Positions 1 through 5,917 of a DNA stretch of 15,278 nt are shown here, one piece after another. The notes under the pieces are model-generated. The model saw nothing but the letters and a program-made list of their open reading frames with translations, ran no database searches and was not told where the DNA came from. The translations under genes were made by a program, and so were the position numbers. Position 1 is the first letter of the stretch, and every line of letters begins with the position of its first letter. Source of the stretch: an uncultured Collinsella sp. (GTDB taxonomy: Bacteria; Actinomycetota; Coriobacteriia; Coriobacteriales; Coriobacteriaceae); NCBI GenBank assembly GCA_902495155.1, contig CABUWD010000041.1:1-15278 (forward strand), read 5' to 3'.

Positions 1-475
1 CGTGATACTGGGTCTCGCGATGCCACGGCATGCTCATGGCATCCGTATCCTCATGCTCATTGGTGCGGATATGACGCTTACCATCAAGGAACGCCTCGGC
101 AATGAGCTCGGCCACATGTGCGATGGAATGCGTGCCAAAGATGACATTGACGTTATCGACGTTGGTGAGCAGGCCCTCTCCATCACGCTGCGCGATGCAG
201 CCGCCCACGGCAACCACACGCTTGCCCGAAGGCGAAGGCGGCAGGCTTTTGCAGGAATTGCACTGACCGTACAGGCGAGTATCGGCGGCCTCACGCACAC
301 AGCATGTCATGAAGACAACGATATCGGCATGCTCGGGATCGAGCGCCATGAGGCAACCATACGAATCGAGCAGACCGCTCACGCGCTCGGAATCGTGCTG
401 ATTCATCTGGCAGCCAAAGGTGCGGATAAAGTAGGTTTTACCGGCAAGAATATCGCGTACGGAACGCTGGTCCAT
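1..475 (-). CDS. miaB: MiaB, tRNA-2-methylthio-N6-dimethylallyladenosine synthase (5' part only; runs off the left edge)
   Basis: MiaB is a radical-SAM methylthiotransferase that adds a 2-methylthio group to i6A37 of tRNAs reading UNN codons. Only the N-terminal 158 residues are present. They cover the UPF0004 domain, which binds the auxiliary [4Fe-4S] cluster. Its three conserved cysteines are visible: TFGCQMN (Cys22), MTCCVREAAD (Cys58) and VGGCIAQRDG (Cys93). The MTCCVRE segment replaces the commoner NTCAVRE, which is a mild substitution. The radical-SAM CxxxCxxC and TRAM domain lie beyond the window. I chose ATG at 475 because AGGA sits 9 nt upstream; an in-frame ATG at 481 leaves only 3 nt to that AGGA. 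The gene lies 45 nt after spoVS, probably as the last visible gene of the rny unit. In B. subtilis miaB also lies downstream of rny-ymdB-spoVS. The RimO paralogue at 7109-8458 has a different N-terminus (TLGCAKNEVD) and acts on ribosomal protein S12. Confidence 0.93.
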   Translation of the reverse strand, partial: MDQRSVRDILAGKTYFIRTFGCQMNQHDSERVSGLLDSYGCLMALDPEHADIVVFMTCCVREAADTRLYGQCNSCKSLPPSPSGKRVVAVGGCIAQRDGEGLLTNVDNVNVIFGTHSIAHVAELIAEAFLDGKRHIRTNEHEDTDAMSMPWHRETQYH

Positions 476-520
476 GTGCATAAGTCCTAACGATGGGGAG
501 CAAAACGAGGCAATCAGAAG

Positions 521-838
521 CTATGCCACAGGCTTAACATCATCCATGACGACGTTATCCATAGCAGCTCGATTGATCTGGTGAACGTAGATAGAAAGGC
601 GGATGGCCGTGCGCGACTCCCCGTTAATGAGGATGTCGGAGAACACGGGCGCGCAGGAAATATCAAACCCAGTTGGAATCAAAAAACCGCGCGCGATAGC
701 CACGGCCTTTATGGCCTGGTTGACCGCACCGGCGCCGACACACTGAATGTTGACGGGCACACCATCCTTGACCATGCCGGCGATGGCGCCGGCAACGGAC
801 GCGGGCGATGATTTGCTTGATACCTTCAGGCAATCCAT
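521..838 (-). CDS. spoVS: Stage V sporulation protein S (SpoVS), Alba-like small protein
   Basis: This 105-residue protein matches SpoVS closely over residues 2-85. The conserved run LKVSSKSSP (4-12), the glycine-rich VGAGAVNQAIKAVAIARGF (34-52) and the end of the core at ESRTAIRLS (74-82) are all present. SpoVS has an Alba-like fold and is thought to bind nucleic acid; in Bacillus it affects sporulation. The usual family length is about 86 residues, so this copy has an extra tail of about 20 residues ending in VMDDVKPVA. The frame is open upstream to 913, but the family begins at MDCLKVS and AGGAG lies 7 nt before the ATG at 838, so that start is chosen. It sits between the GHKL ATPase gene and miaB, as spoVS does near rny in B. 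subtilis. A palindrome and a possible promoter lie just upstream. A sporulation role here would be an assumption, because Collinsella-type bacteria are not known to form spores. Confidence 0.93.
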   Translation of the reverse strand: MDCLKVSSKSSPASVAGAIAGMVKDGVPVNIQCVGAGAVNQAIKAVAIARGFLIPTGFDISCAPVFSDILINGESRTAIRLSIYVHQINRAAMDNVVMDDVKPVA

Positions 839-879
839 GAAGAAACTCCTGCGTTTAAAAGTACGTTTTAACTGCAATA

Positions 880-908
880 ACTTTATCGTACCGAGTGGAC
901 TCGGTAAA
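880..908 (-). promoter_or_regulatory. Possible internal promoter for spoVS-miaB, with a palindromic operator in its spacer
   Basis: On the minus strand, TTTACC (908-903) and TAAAGT (885-880) are separated by exactly 17 bp. Each matches 4 of 6 consensus bases, so the promoter is weak. The spacer region carries the perfect palindrome TACCGAGT-CC-ACTCGGTA (906-889). The palindrome begins 7 nt after the stop codon of the GHKL gene. No T-run follows the hairpin on either strand, so a repressor or activator site is more likely than a terminator. A second, AT-rich inverted repeat (GTTAAAA/TTTTAAAC, 872-853) lies nearer the spoVS start. Confidence 0.38.
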
Positions 909-912
909 GGCA

Positions 913-1998
913 CTATTCCTCTTTGGCAAGATCGAAGGTCACGGTGATTCGATCACGCGAAACGCGAATCTTTGGGTCGCCGCAAAGGTTGAGATAGTAC
1001 CGGGCGGCAAGATCATTAAAGTCGCGCTCCACAGCACGCGAAAACTGTGCCATGTCATCCTTGGCAATACGTAGCCCGCGACGATCCTTCGCGAGATCGA
1101 CAGGAGCCGGCGCATGCGAGGACGAATCACGCTCGCGCAGCAGACGCGCGGTCACACCGCGAACGGGCTTAATCTGCCCTGCCAAAATGCGATGTGCCGT
1201 GCGCTCGGACATCTCAAGACCCAAACCCGAGCAGATACGGATAAAGTCCTCGGCATCAGAGGCAAGGCCTAAACGATCGACAACCGGAAGCTCGCTCTCG
1301 TCGTCAATGAACAGGAGACGAGACGTATCGAGCCGACTTGACGCCTGAGCATAAAGGGTCGCGGCAATCTCAGACGGAGAACCAAGATAAACATCGCAAC
1401 CACGCAGCTCCTCGAGCGCAAACTCACAGGCAGCGCGAATAATATTATGCGGGCCGCGAGCACAGACATAACGTCCGTCCTCATCCTTGACGGCCTGGGG
1501 CCAGCTGGACTGATCGGCACGCTCACTAAGGCGGTCGGTCGCAACGCTCACCTTAAAGGCTGAACCAAGATCGACGCCGGACGTGACCACACGGGCCTCG
1601 TCGGTGTTCTGCTTGATCGAAAACAATGCCATGCCACGACCGTGAACGCCCCAACGGTCCATCTTCATGCTCTCGAGCTTTGAGGTAACGCGAGCATCGA
1701 AAATTCGCTCTTGCATATCCTGCGGAACACCCGAGCCGTTATCCAGAAAGACAAGCGTGCGGACGCCATCTTCCTTGGTCGTGGCGAGATAGACCTTGTC
1801 GGCGCCGGCATCGCGAGCATTACGGAGCATTTCGATGACGATATCCTCGACATGCTGAATGTCGTGCTTTGCCTGGCGCCGCTCGGCCTCCGAAACGCGG
1901 AGGCGGACATACCCCTCGCCAAGGTTCTCCTCGACGCGAAGGTTGCCCTCCCCCGACATCGACGCGATAAATGAGATGAGCTCGTTCGCGTCGCTCAT
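913..1998 (-). CDS. GHKL-fold ATPase (HATPase_c, MutL/Hsp90-like motifs), function unknown
   Basis: This 361-residue soluble protein has the Bergerat ATP-binding fold. The N box is EMLRNARDAGA (56-66, with Glu56, Asn60 and Asp63). The G1 box is DNGSGVP (86-92) and the G2 lid is GVHGRGMALF (117-126). The ELxxNAxDAGA form of the N box resembles MutL, Hsp90 and topoisomerase VI more than sensor kinases. There is no membrane segment, PAS/HAMP domain or evident histidine phosphoacceptor domain. Residues 180-361 show no domain I recognise; they contain a possible helical segment (249-290) and end in a beta-like strand ITVTFDLAKEE. The start ATG is 1 nt after the rny stop (TAACATG) and has no clear Shine-Dalgarno sequence, so translation is probably coupled to RNase Y. 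The gene occupies the place that ymdB holds in the Bacillus rny-ymdB-spoVS cluster. Function cannot be named from sequence alone; the location suggests a link to RNase Y or SpoVS. Confidence 0.85.
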   Translation of the reverse strand: MSDANELISFIASMSGEGNLRVEENLGEGYVRLRVSEAERRQAKHDIQHVEDIVIEMLRNARDAGADKVYLATTKEDGVRTLVFLDNGSGVPQDMQERIFDARVTSKLESMKMDRWGVHGRGMALFSIKQNTDEARVVTSGVDLGSAFKVSVATDRLSERADQSSWPQAVKDEDGRYVCARGPHNIIRAACEFALEELRGCDVYLGSPSEIAATLYAQASSRLDTSRLLFIDDESELPVVDRLGLASDAEDFIRICSGLGLEMSERTAHRILAGQIKPVRGVTARLLRERDSSSHAPAPVDLAKDRRGLRIAKDDMAQFSRAVERDFNDLAARYYLNLCGDPKIRVSRDRITVTFDLAKEE

Positions 1999-1999
1999 G

Positions 2000-3550
2000 T
2001 TATTTAGCGATATCGACAGCGCGGCTCTCGCGAATCACGACGACGCGCACCTGACCGGGATACTCCATCTCTTCCTCGATCTGATGGGCGATATCGTGAG
2101 CCAGGACCGTGGACTGGGCATCGGAGATCTTGTCCGGCTGAACCATGACGTGGACCTCGCGACCAGCCTGCATGGCATAGGTACGCTCGACGCCGTCATG
2201 GGCGTTGGCGATCTCCTCAAGCTTCTCAAGACGCTTGATATAGTTCTCGGCAGACTCGCGACGGGCACCGGGGCGAGAGGCAGAGACAGCATCGGCGGCC
2301 TGAACCAGGACATCGAGCACCGTGTTGGGGTCGACGTCGGCATGGTGAGCCTCGATAGCGTGGACGATAACGGGCTTCTCGCCATAACGGCGGGCAAGCT
2401 CGGCGCCGATGACGGCATGCGGGCCCTCGACGTCATGGTCGATTGCCTTGCCCAGGTCGTGCAGCAGGCCGGCGCGCTTGGCGGTAACAACGTCCAGGCC
2501 AAGCTCGGAAGCCATTACGCCGCACAGGTCAGAGACCTCGAGGGAGTGCTGAAGCACGTTCTGACCAAACGAGGTACGGTAGCGCAGGGCACCAAGGGTC
2601 TTGACAATCTCGGGGTGCAGGTCGTGAATGCCGGTATCGAATGCAGCTTGCTCGCCAGCCTCGCGCACGCGCTGCTGAACCAGGTCGGCAGCCTTGTGAT
2701 ACATCTCCTCGATGCGGGCGGGGTGAATGCGGCCGTCGGCGATGAGGTTCTCCAGAGCAACACGGGCGGTCTCACGACGGACCGGATCGAAGCTCGAAAG
2801 AACGACGGTCTCGGGCGTGTCGTCGATCACGAGGTTGACGCCGGAAACCTGCTCGAAGGTCCGGATGTTGCGACCCTCGCGACCGATGATACGGCCCTTG
2901 AGGTCATCAGAGGGAATGTGCACGGAGGTAACGGTGACCTCGGCAGTGTGGTCGGCAGCGCAGCGCTGAATCGCCAGGGACAGAATCTCCTGGGCGGTCT
3001 TGTGGCACTCGGCGCGAACCTGCTGCTCGGACTCGCGAATAATCGTGGCGGCCTCGTGGGTGACCTCGCCGCGAACCTTATCGAGGAGCTCCTTGTGGGC
3101 ATCCTCGCGGGTAAGGTCGGCGATACGCTCGAGCTCGGAGGTCTGCTTTGCGCAGAGCTCCTCGAGCTCACGGGAGCGCTTCTCGACCTGACCGGCCTGA
3201 CTGGACAGCTGATGCTCGCGCTTGTCGAGAGCGTCGTTGCGGCGATCGAGGGATTCCTCGCGCTGCATCACGCGGTTCTCGAGCGTACGAATCTCGCTCT
3301 TGCGCTGCTTGTCCTCGGCCTCGGCGGCCTGCTTGTTCTTGATGATCTCCTCTTTAGCCTCGAGCAGAGCCTCTTTTTTGAGGGTCTCGGCCTGACGCTT
3401 TGCATCACCGATCAGGGACTCAGCCTGTGCGTGTGCCGACTGGATCTTTTCGTCGGCCTCGTGAAGACTACCCTGCTTGGCGGTGCGCATGTAGGCAATG
3501 GCGGCGATGGCACCCAAAACGATGCCAACGAGCGCTGCAATGATAGGCAT
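2000..3550 (-). CDS. rny: Ribonuclease Y (RNase Y), membrane-anchored endoribonuclease
   Basis: RNase Y starts mRNA decay by endonucleolytic cleavage and is anchored to the membrane. The 516-residue product has the full architecture. Residues 1-21 form an N-terminal membrane helix (MPIIAALVGIVLGAIAAIAY), followed by a long charged coiled coil (about 28-190). A KH domain follows (GRIIGREGRNIR, 219-230), then an HD domain with LLHDLGKAID (His364-Asp365) and a C-terminal domain. Length is normal for the family. ATG at 3550 is chosen because AGGAG lies 5 nt upstream. An in-frame GTG at 3556 overlaps that same ribosome-binding site and is not credible. The gene opens its own unit. It has a strong promoter at 3717-3745 and a leader of about 160 nt with hairpins. 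Its last codon almost touches the start of the GHKL ATPase gene. Confidence 0.97.
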   Translation of the reverse strand: MPIIAALVGIVLGAIAAIAYMRTAKQGSLHEADEKIQSAHAQAESLIGDAKRQAETLKKEALLEAKEEIIKNKQAAEAEDKQRKSEIRTLENRVMQREESLDRRNDALDKREHQLSSQAGQVEKRSRELEELCAKQTSELERIADLTREDAHKELLDKVRGEVTHEAATIIRESEQQVRAECHKTAQEILSLAIQRCAADHTAEVTVTSVHIPSDDLKGRIIGREGRNIRTFEQVSGVNLVIDDTPETVVLSSFDPVRRETARVALENLIADGRIHPARIEEMYHKAADLVQQRVREAGEQAAFDTGIHDLHPEIVKTLGALRYRTSFGQNVLQHSLEVSDLCGVMASELGLDVVTAKRAGLLHDLGKAIDHDVEGPHAVIGAELARRYGEKPVIVHAIEAHHADVDPNTVLDVLVQAADAVSASRPGARRESAENYIKRLEKLEEIANAHDGVERTYAMQAGREVHVMVQPDKISDAQSTVLAHDIAHQIEEEMEYPGQVRVVVIRESRAVDIAK

Positions 3551-3580
3551 GCTCACTCCTTTTTATGGATTCGTTACACA

Positions 3581-3611
3581 ACAAAGCGAACCGTCCTTAT
3601 GAACGGCTCGC
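3581..3611 (-). promoter_or_regulatory. Terminator-like hairpin in the rny leader (possible attenuator)
   Basis: In minus-strand RNA, GCGAGCCGTTC (3611-3601), the loop AUAA and GGACGGUUCGC (3596-3586) form an 11-bp stem. Two of the pairs are G-U, which can form only in the RNA copied toward rny; in the opposite strand they become mismatches. A U-rich tail (UUUGUUGUGU) follows at once. The hairpin ends about 25 nt before the rny ribosome-binding site and lies inside the leader that runs from the promoter at 3717-3745. A second smaller hairpin (CTCATC-TGT-GATGAG, 3687-3673) precedes it and is also followed by T-rich sequence. Termination or RNA-stability control is inferred. Confidence 0.5.
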
Positions 3612-3716
3612 GACATTTGAGTAATATGGGCGCAGCTTATGCGGGTCGGATACAGATAAACATATAAACAAACTCATCACAGATGAGCACATATCACAAA
3701 GCAAATGACAGTGTTT

Positions 3717-3745
3717 ATCGTACGTTGAACCACAACAACTGTCAA
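3717..3745 (-). promoter_or_regulatory. Promoter of the rny-GHKL-spoVS-miaB unit
   Basis: On the minus strand a perfect -35 box TTGACA (3745-3740) is followed after exactly 17 bp by TACGAT (3722-3717), a 4 of 6 match to the -10 consensus. Transcription would start near 3709, giving a leader of about 160 nt before the rny start at 3550. The -35 box lies directly in the T-rich tail of the recX terminator, so the two elements are packed together. Confidence 0.75.
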
Positions 3746-3793
3746 ATAAATGGCCCCAGTACGGCGGCTAAAACGCGGTGAGCGGCGGGGCCA
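3741..3793 (-). terminator. Probable terminator of recA-recX
   Basis: Beginning 15 nt after the recX stop, the minus strand carries TGGCCCC (3793-3787) and GGGGCCA (3757-3751), a perfect 7-bp GC stem. The loop is long, about 29 nt. The sequence TTTATTTGAC (3750-3741) follows. The stem plus T-rich tail suits an intrinsic terminator, although the long loop and broken T-run make it weaker than usual. The tail shares bases with the -35 box of the rny promoter. Confidence 0.55.
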
Positions 3794-3807
3794 CAAAACG
3801 CATACGC

Positions 3808-4500
3808 CTAAACCGCACATTCCTCGCGTTCGGCATCGAGACGTGCCTTAACGGCATCGGCGGCGATGTGATACGAGAAGCCCTTGCCCATCAAAAACCG
3901 AACCAGTTTTTCGAATCCGCGCGTCTCTGGAACACGCCGCTTGGCGAGCAGGGCTGACGCACGCGCCAAATCGTCTTCGACGGCAAAATAATCCTCGGGA
4001 TAACCGGGAATGTCATCGAGCACAACATGACGTCGCTTGAGCTCGGTCTCGATTTTGCGCTGTCCCCAACCGCGCCGCTTGCGTTCCTCGATAAAGTACG
4101 AGCAAAAGCGGCTCTCGTCTAAAAAACGATACTCGGTGGCGCGCTCGACGGCGAAATCGATCGCAGGCTGGTGAAAGCCGTAGCGAGCCAGCTTGTCACG
4201 GACCTCACCCGTCGCATGGTCGCGGCGCGATAACATCTCAGTCACCATGGTAAGTGCACATTTACGCTCGATGAGCTGCACCGCCTCACGAAAGTTATCC
4301 CAATCACAGGGAAGATCGGGGCGGTTTTTGACATACAGGCGCGCGACCCGCACGGGAATCCAAATGGACCGCTCAAAACCGCCCTCAAGCTCACAATCGA
4401 TATGTGCGCAAGGCTTTTTGGACGCATACCCGCTCGAGAACGAGGAGGCCGCCTTCTTATCGGGAAAGACGACCGTGGCCTCGGTCACCGTATACGACAT
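3808..4500 (-). CDS. recX: RecX, regulator of RecA
   Basis: RecX binds within the groove of the RecA filament and limits or modulates its extension. The 230-residue protein fits the family: a divergent N-terminal region (1-80) is followed by three tandem three-helix repeats. These lie at about 84-125 (ALTMVTEMLSRRDHATGEVRD onward), 127-165 (LDESRFCSYFIEERKRRGWG onward) and 172-222 (FAVEDDLARASALLAKR onward). The motif LxxRxHxxxEVRxKL in repeat 1 and FCSYFIEERKRRGWG in repeat 2 are typical. The N-terminal stretch is longer than in E. coli RecX (166 residues), as in many Gram-positive versions. It starts 11 nt after the recA stop with only a weak ribosome-binding site, so it is most likely co-transcribed with and translated after recA under LexA control. 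Confidence 0.93.
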   Translation of the reverse strand: MSYTVTEATVVFPDKKAASSFSSGYASKKPCAHIDCELEGGFERSIWIPVRVARLYVKNRPDLPCDWDNFREAVQLIERKCALTMVTEMLSRRDHATGEVRDKLARYGFHQPAIDFAVERATEYRFLDESRFCSYFIEERKRRGWGQRKIETELKRRHVVLDDIPGYPEDYFAVEDDLARASALLAKRRVPETRGFEKLVRFLMGKGFSYHIAADAVKARLDAEREECAV

Positions 4501-4511
4501 GAGCGTAACCG

Positions 4512-5660
4512 CTACTCGTCGTCATCATCGAGCATGGCGGAACCATCGATGGCGTAAAGCTCGTCAAACTCCTCAGGCGCAGGCTGATCGGTCAGCTCTA
4601 CCTCGGACGGAGCATCGTCATCAAACTCAAGCCCGCAGGCAAGACGGACCTTATGCTCAATCTCGTCGGCGCAATCGGGGTGTTCGCGCAGGAACGCCTT
4701 GGCGGCCTCGCGACCGTTGCCGAGCTTGTCCTCGCCATAGGCAAACCAGGAGCCCATCTTCTTGCAGATGCCGCACTCGACAGCCATGTCCAGAATCGAG
4801 CCCTCCTTAGAGATGCCCGTACCGTACATAATGTCGAACTCAGCAGAACGGAACGGAGCTGCCACCTTGTTCTTAACGACCTTAGCGCGCACGCGGTTAC
4901 CGATAACCTCGTCCTTAAGCTTAATGCTATCGATACGGCGAATGTCGATACGCACCGAAGAGAAGAATTTAAGGGCGCGGCCGCCCGTCGTGGTCTCGGG
5001 GTTGCCGAACATGACGCCGATCTTCTCACGCAGCTGGTTAATGAAGATGCACGTCGTGTTGGACTTAGACAGCGAGCCGGCGAGCTTGCGGAGCGCTTGG
5101 CTCATCAGGCGAGCCTGAAGACCGACCGTAGTGTCGCCGATTTCTCCCTCGATCTCGGCACGCGGGGTCAGCGCGGCGACGGAGTCAACAACGATGGCAT
5201 CGATGGCGCCGGAACGCACGAGCATGTCAACAATCTCGAGCGCCTGCTCGCCCGTATCGGGCTGAGAAATGAGCACCTCGTCGATATCCACGCCGATACG
5301 CGCGGCATAAGTGGGATCGAGCGCATGCTCGGCATCGATAAATGCCACAACGCCACCCATTGCCTGGGCCTCGGCCAGGATCTCGAGCGAAAGCGTCGTC
5401 TTACCGGAGGACTCAGGACCGTAAATCTCGACGATACGGCCACGCGGCACGCCGCCGATACCCAGCGCGGCATCGAGTGCCAGAGCGCCCGTAGGGATGG
5501 CCTCGACCTCGAGCTCGGGGCCACCGTCGCCGTACCTCATGATGGAACCCTGGCCGAATTTCTTCTCGATCTCAGCCTTGGTGGTGGCGATCATCTCATC
5601 GCGCTCTTTACCCGTCGTGCGAGCATGAACGGTACGTACGGGACCTGAATTCTTGGCCAT
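4512..5660 (-). CDS. recA: RecA, recombinase and SOS co-protease
   Basis: RecA forms filaments on single-stranded DNA, drives strand exchange and triggers LexA self-cleavage. This is a complete 382-residue copy. It has Walker A GPESSGKT (81-88), Walker B AIVVDS (155-160), the DNA-binding L2 region REKIGVMFGNPETTTGG (211-227), the conserved KNKVAAPF segment (263-270) and an acidic C-terminal tail ending in DDDDE. ATG at 5660 is chosen because GGAGGG lies 6 nt upstream. A TTG seven codons earlier would place that ribosome-binding site inside the coding sequence. The gene has its own promoter with a LexA box and is followed 11 nt later by recX. No intein is present and no motif residue is missing. 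Confidence 0.99.
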   Translation of the reverse strand: MAKNSGPVRTVHARTTGKERDEMIATTKAEIEKKFGQGSIMRYGDGGPELEVEAIPTGALALDAALGIGGVPRGRIVEIYGPESSGKTTLSLEILAEAQAMGGVVAFIDAEHALDPTYAARIGVDIDEVLISQPDTGEQALEIVDMLVRSGAIDAIVVDSVAALTPRAEIEGEIGDTTVGLQARLMSQALRKLAGSLSKSNTTCIFINQLREKIGVMFGNPETTTGGRALKFFSSVRIDIRRIDSIKLKDEVIGNRVRAKVVKNKVAAPFRSAEFDIMYGTGISKEGSILDMAVECGICKKMGSWFAYGEDKLGNGREAAKAFLREHPDCADEIEHKVRLACGLEFDDDAPSEVELTDQPAPEEFDELYAIDGSAMLDDDDE

Positions 5661-5690
5661 GAATAGCCCTCCTCTTAACAACCTGCATCG

Positions 5691-5719
5691 ATAATAAACG
5701 AACGGCTGTTCGTGGTCAA
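5691..5719 (-). promoter_or_regulatory. recA promoter
   Basis: On the minus strand TTGACC (5719-5714, 5 of 6) and TATTAT (5696-5691, 5 of 6) are separated by exactly 17 bp. The spacer is filled by the LexA box, so bound LexA would block RNA polymerase. The -10 box lies about 30 bp before the recA start codon, giving a short leader that includes the GGAGGG ribosome-binding site. Confidence 0.85.
5698..5713. promoter_or_regulatory. lexA box: LexA-binding site (SOS box) of recA
   Basis: ACGAACGGCTGTTCGT is a 16-bp site with two perfect 6-bp inverted arms around a 4-bp centre. It contains the Gram-positive/actinobacterial SOS core CGAAC-N4-GTTCG. It sits between the -35 and -10 boxes of the recA promoter, the classic position for repression. 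The site makes SOS control of recA-recX likely. Confidence 0.9.
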
Positions 5720-5751
5720 CCGTTCAGATAAATCATATGCAGCCGACCTTT

Positions 5752-5811
5752 CCAAAACCCAACCAAAAGCCGACCAAACACTGACCAAATGCTTGACCAT
5801 AAAGGGCCAAA
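5752..5811 (-). repeat. Six helically phased TTTGG(T) elements upstream of the recA promoter
   Basis: Reading the minus strand, the GG of a T-rich TTTGG-type element recurs at plus positions 5808, 5798, 5786, 5775, 5764 and 5753, that is at spacings of 10, 12, 11, 11 and 11 bp. Four copies are TTTGGTC-like, one is TTATGGTC and one is TTTGGCC. The array ends about 33 bp upstream of the recA -35 box. The period equals one turn of the helix, so all copies face the same side. It may be a curved DNA element, an UP-like element or a multi-site protein target; none of these is shown. Confidence 0.6.
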
Positions 5812-5886
5812 TAAGAACAAGGCAGGCAAAAATACACCTATGAACAGCACAAACGCTAAATTCTTCTGAGGTCCCCATCTCCACAA

Positions 5887-5910
5887 TTAAGGGGCCCGGA
5901 GGCCCCTTAA
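5887..5910 (-). terminator. Terminator-type hairpin at the end of the rnj-cinA unit
   Basis: TTAAGGGGCC (5887-5896), loop CGGA and GGCCCCTTAA (5901-5910) form a perfect 10-bp stem with a GC-rich centre. It lies 8 nt after the cinA stop codon. The following minus-strand sequence TTGTGG is only mildly T-rich, with two more T residues in the stem base. The structure is symmetrical and could act on both strands. The stretch 5812-5886 between it and the phased repeats shows no gene and nothing else I recognise. Confidence 0.72.
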
Positions 5911-5917
5911 AACACGT

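Noticed and set aside
2..490. A plus-strand open frame of 162 codons at the left edge.
   Set aside because: The minus strand translates to the N-terminus of MiaB with its three cluster cysteines; the plus frame is the shadow.
889..906. Intrinsic terminator at the palindrome after the GHKL gene.
   Set aside because: The stem has only a tiny loop and no T-run on either strand, so an operator is more likely.
839..913. An N-terminal extension of SpoVS starting at 913.
   Set aside because: The extension is not part of the family, and AGGAG 7 nt before the ATG at 838 marks the true start.
1859..3667. A 602-codon plus-strand open frame opposite rny.
   Set aside because: RNase Y on the minus strand is complete with KH and HD motifs. 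The plus frame matches no family and shows mirror codon bias.
5675..5884. A 69-codon minus-strand open frame upstream of recA.
   Set aside because: It overlaps the recA promoter, LexA box and phased repeats, and has no family match.
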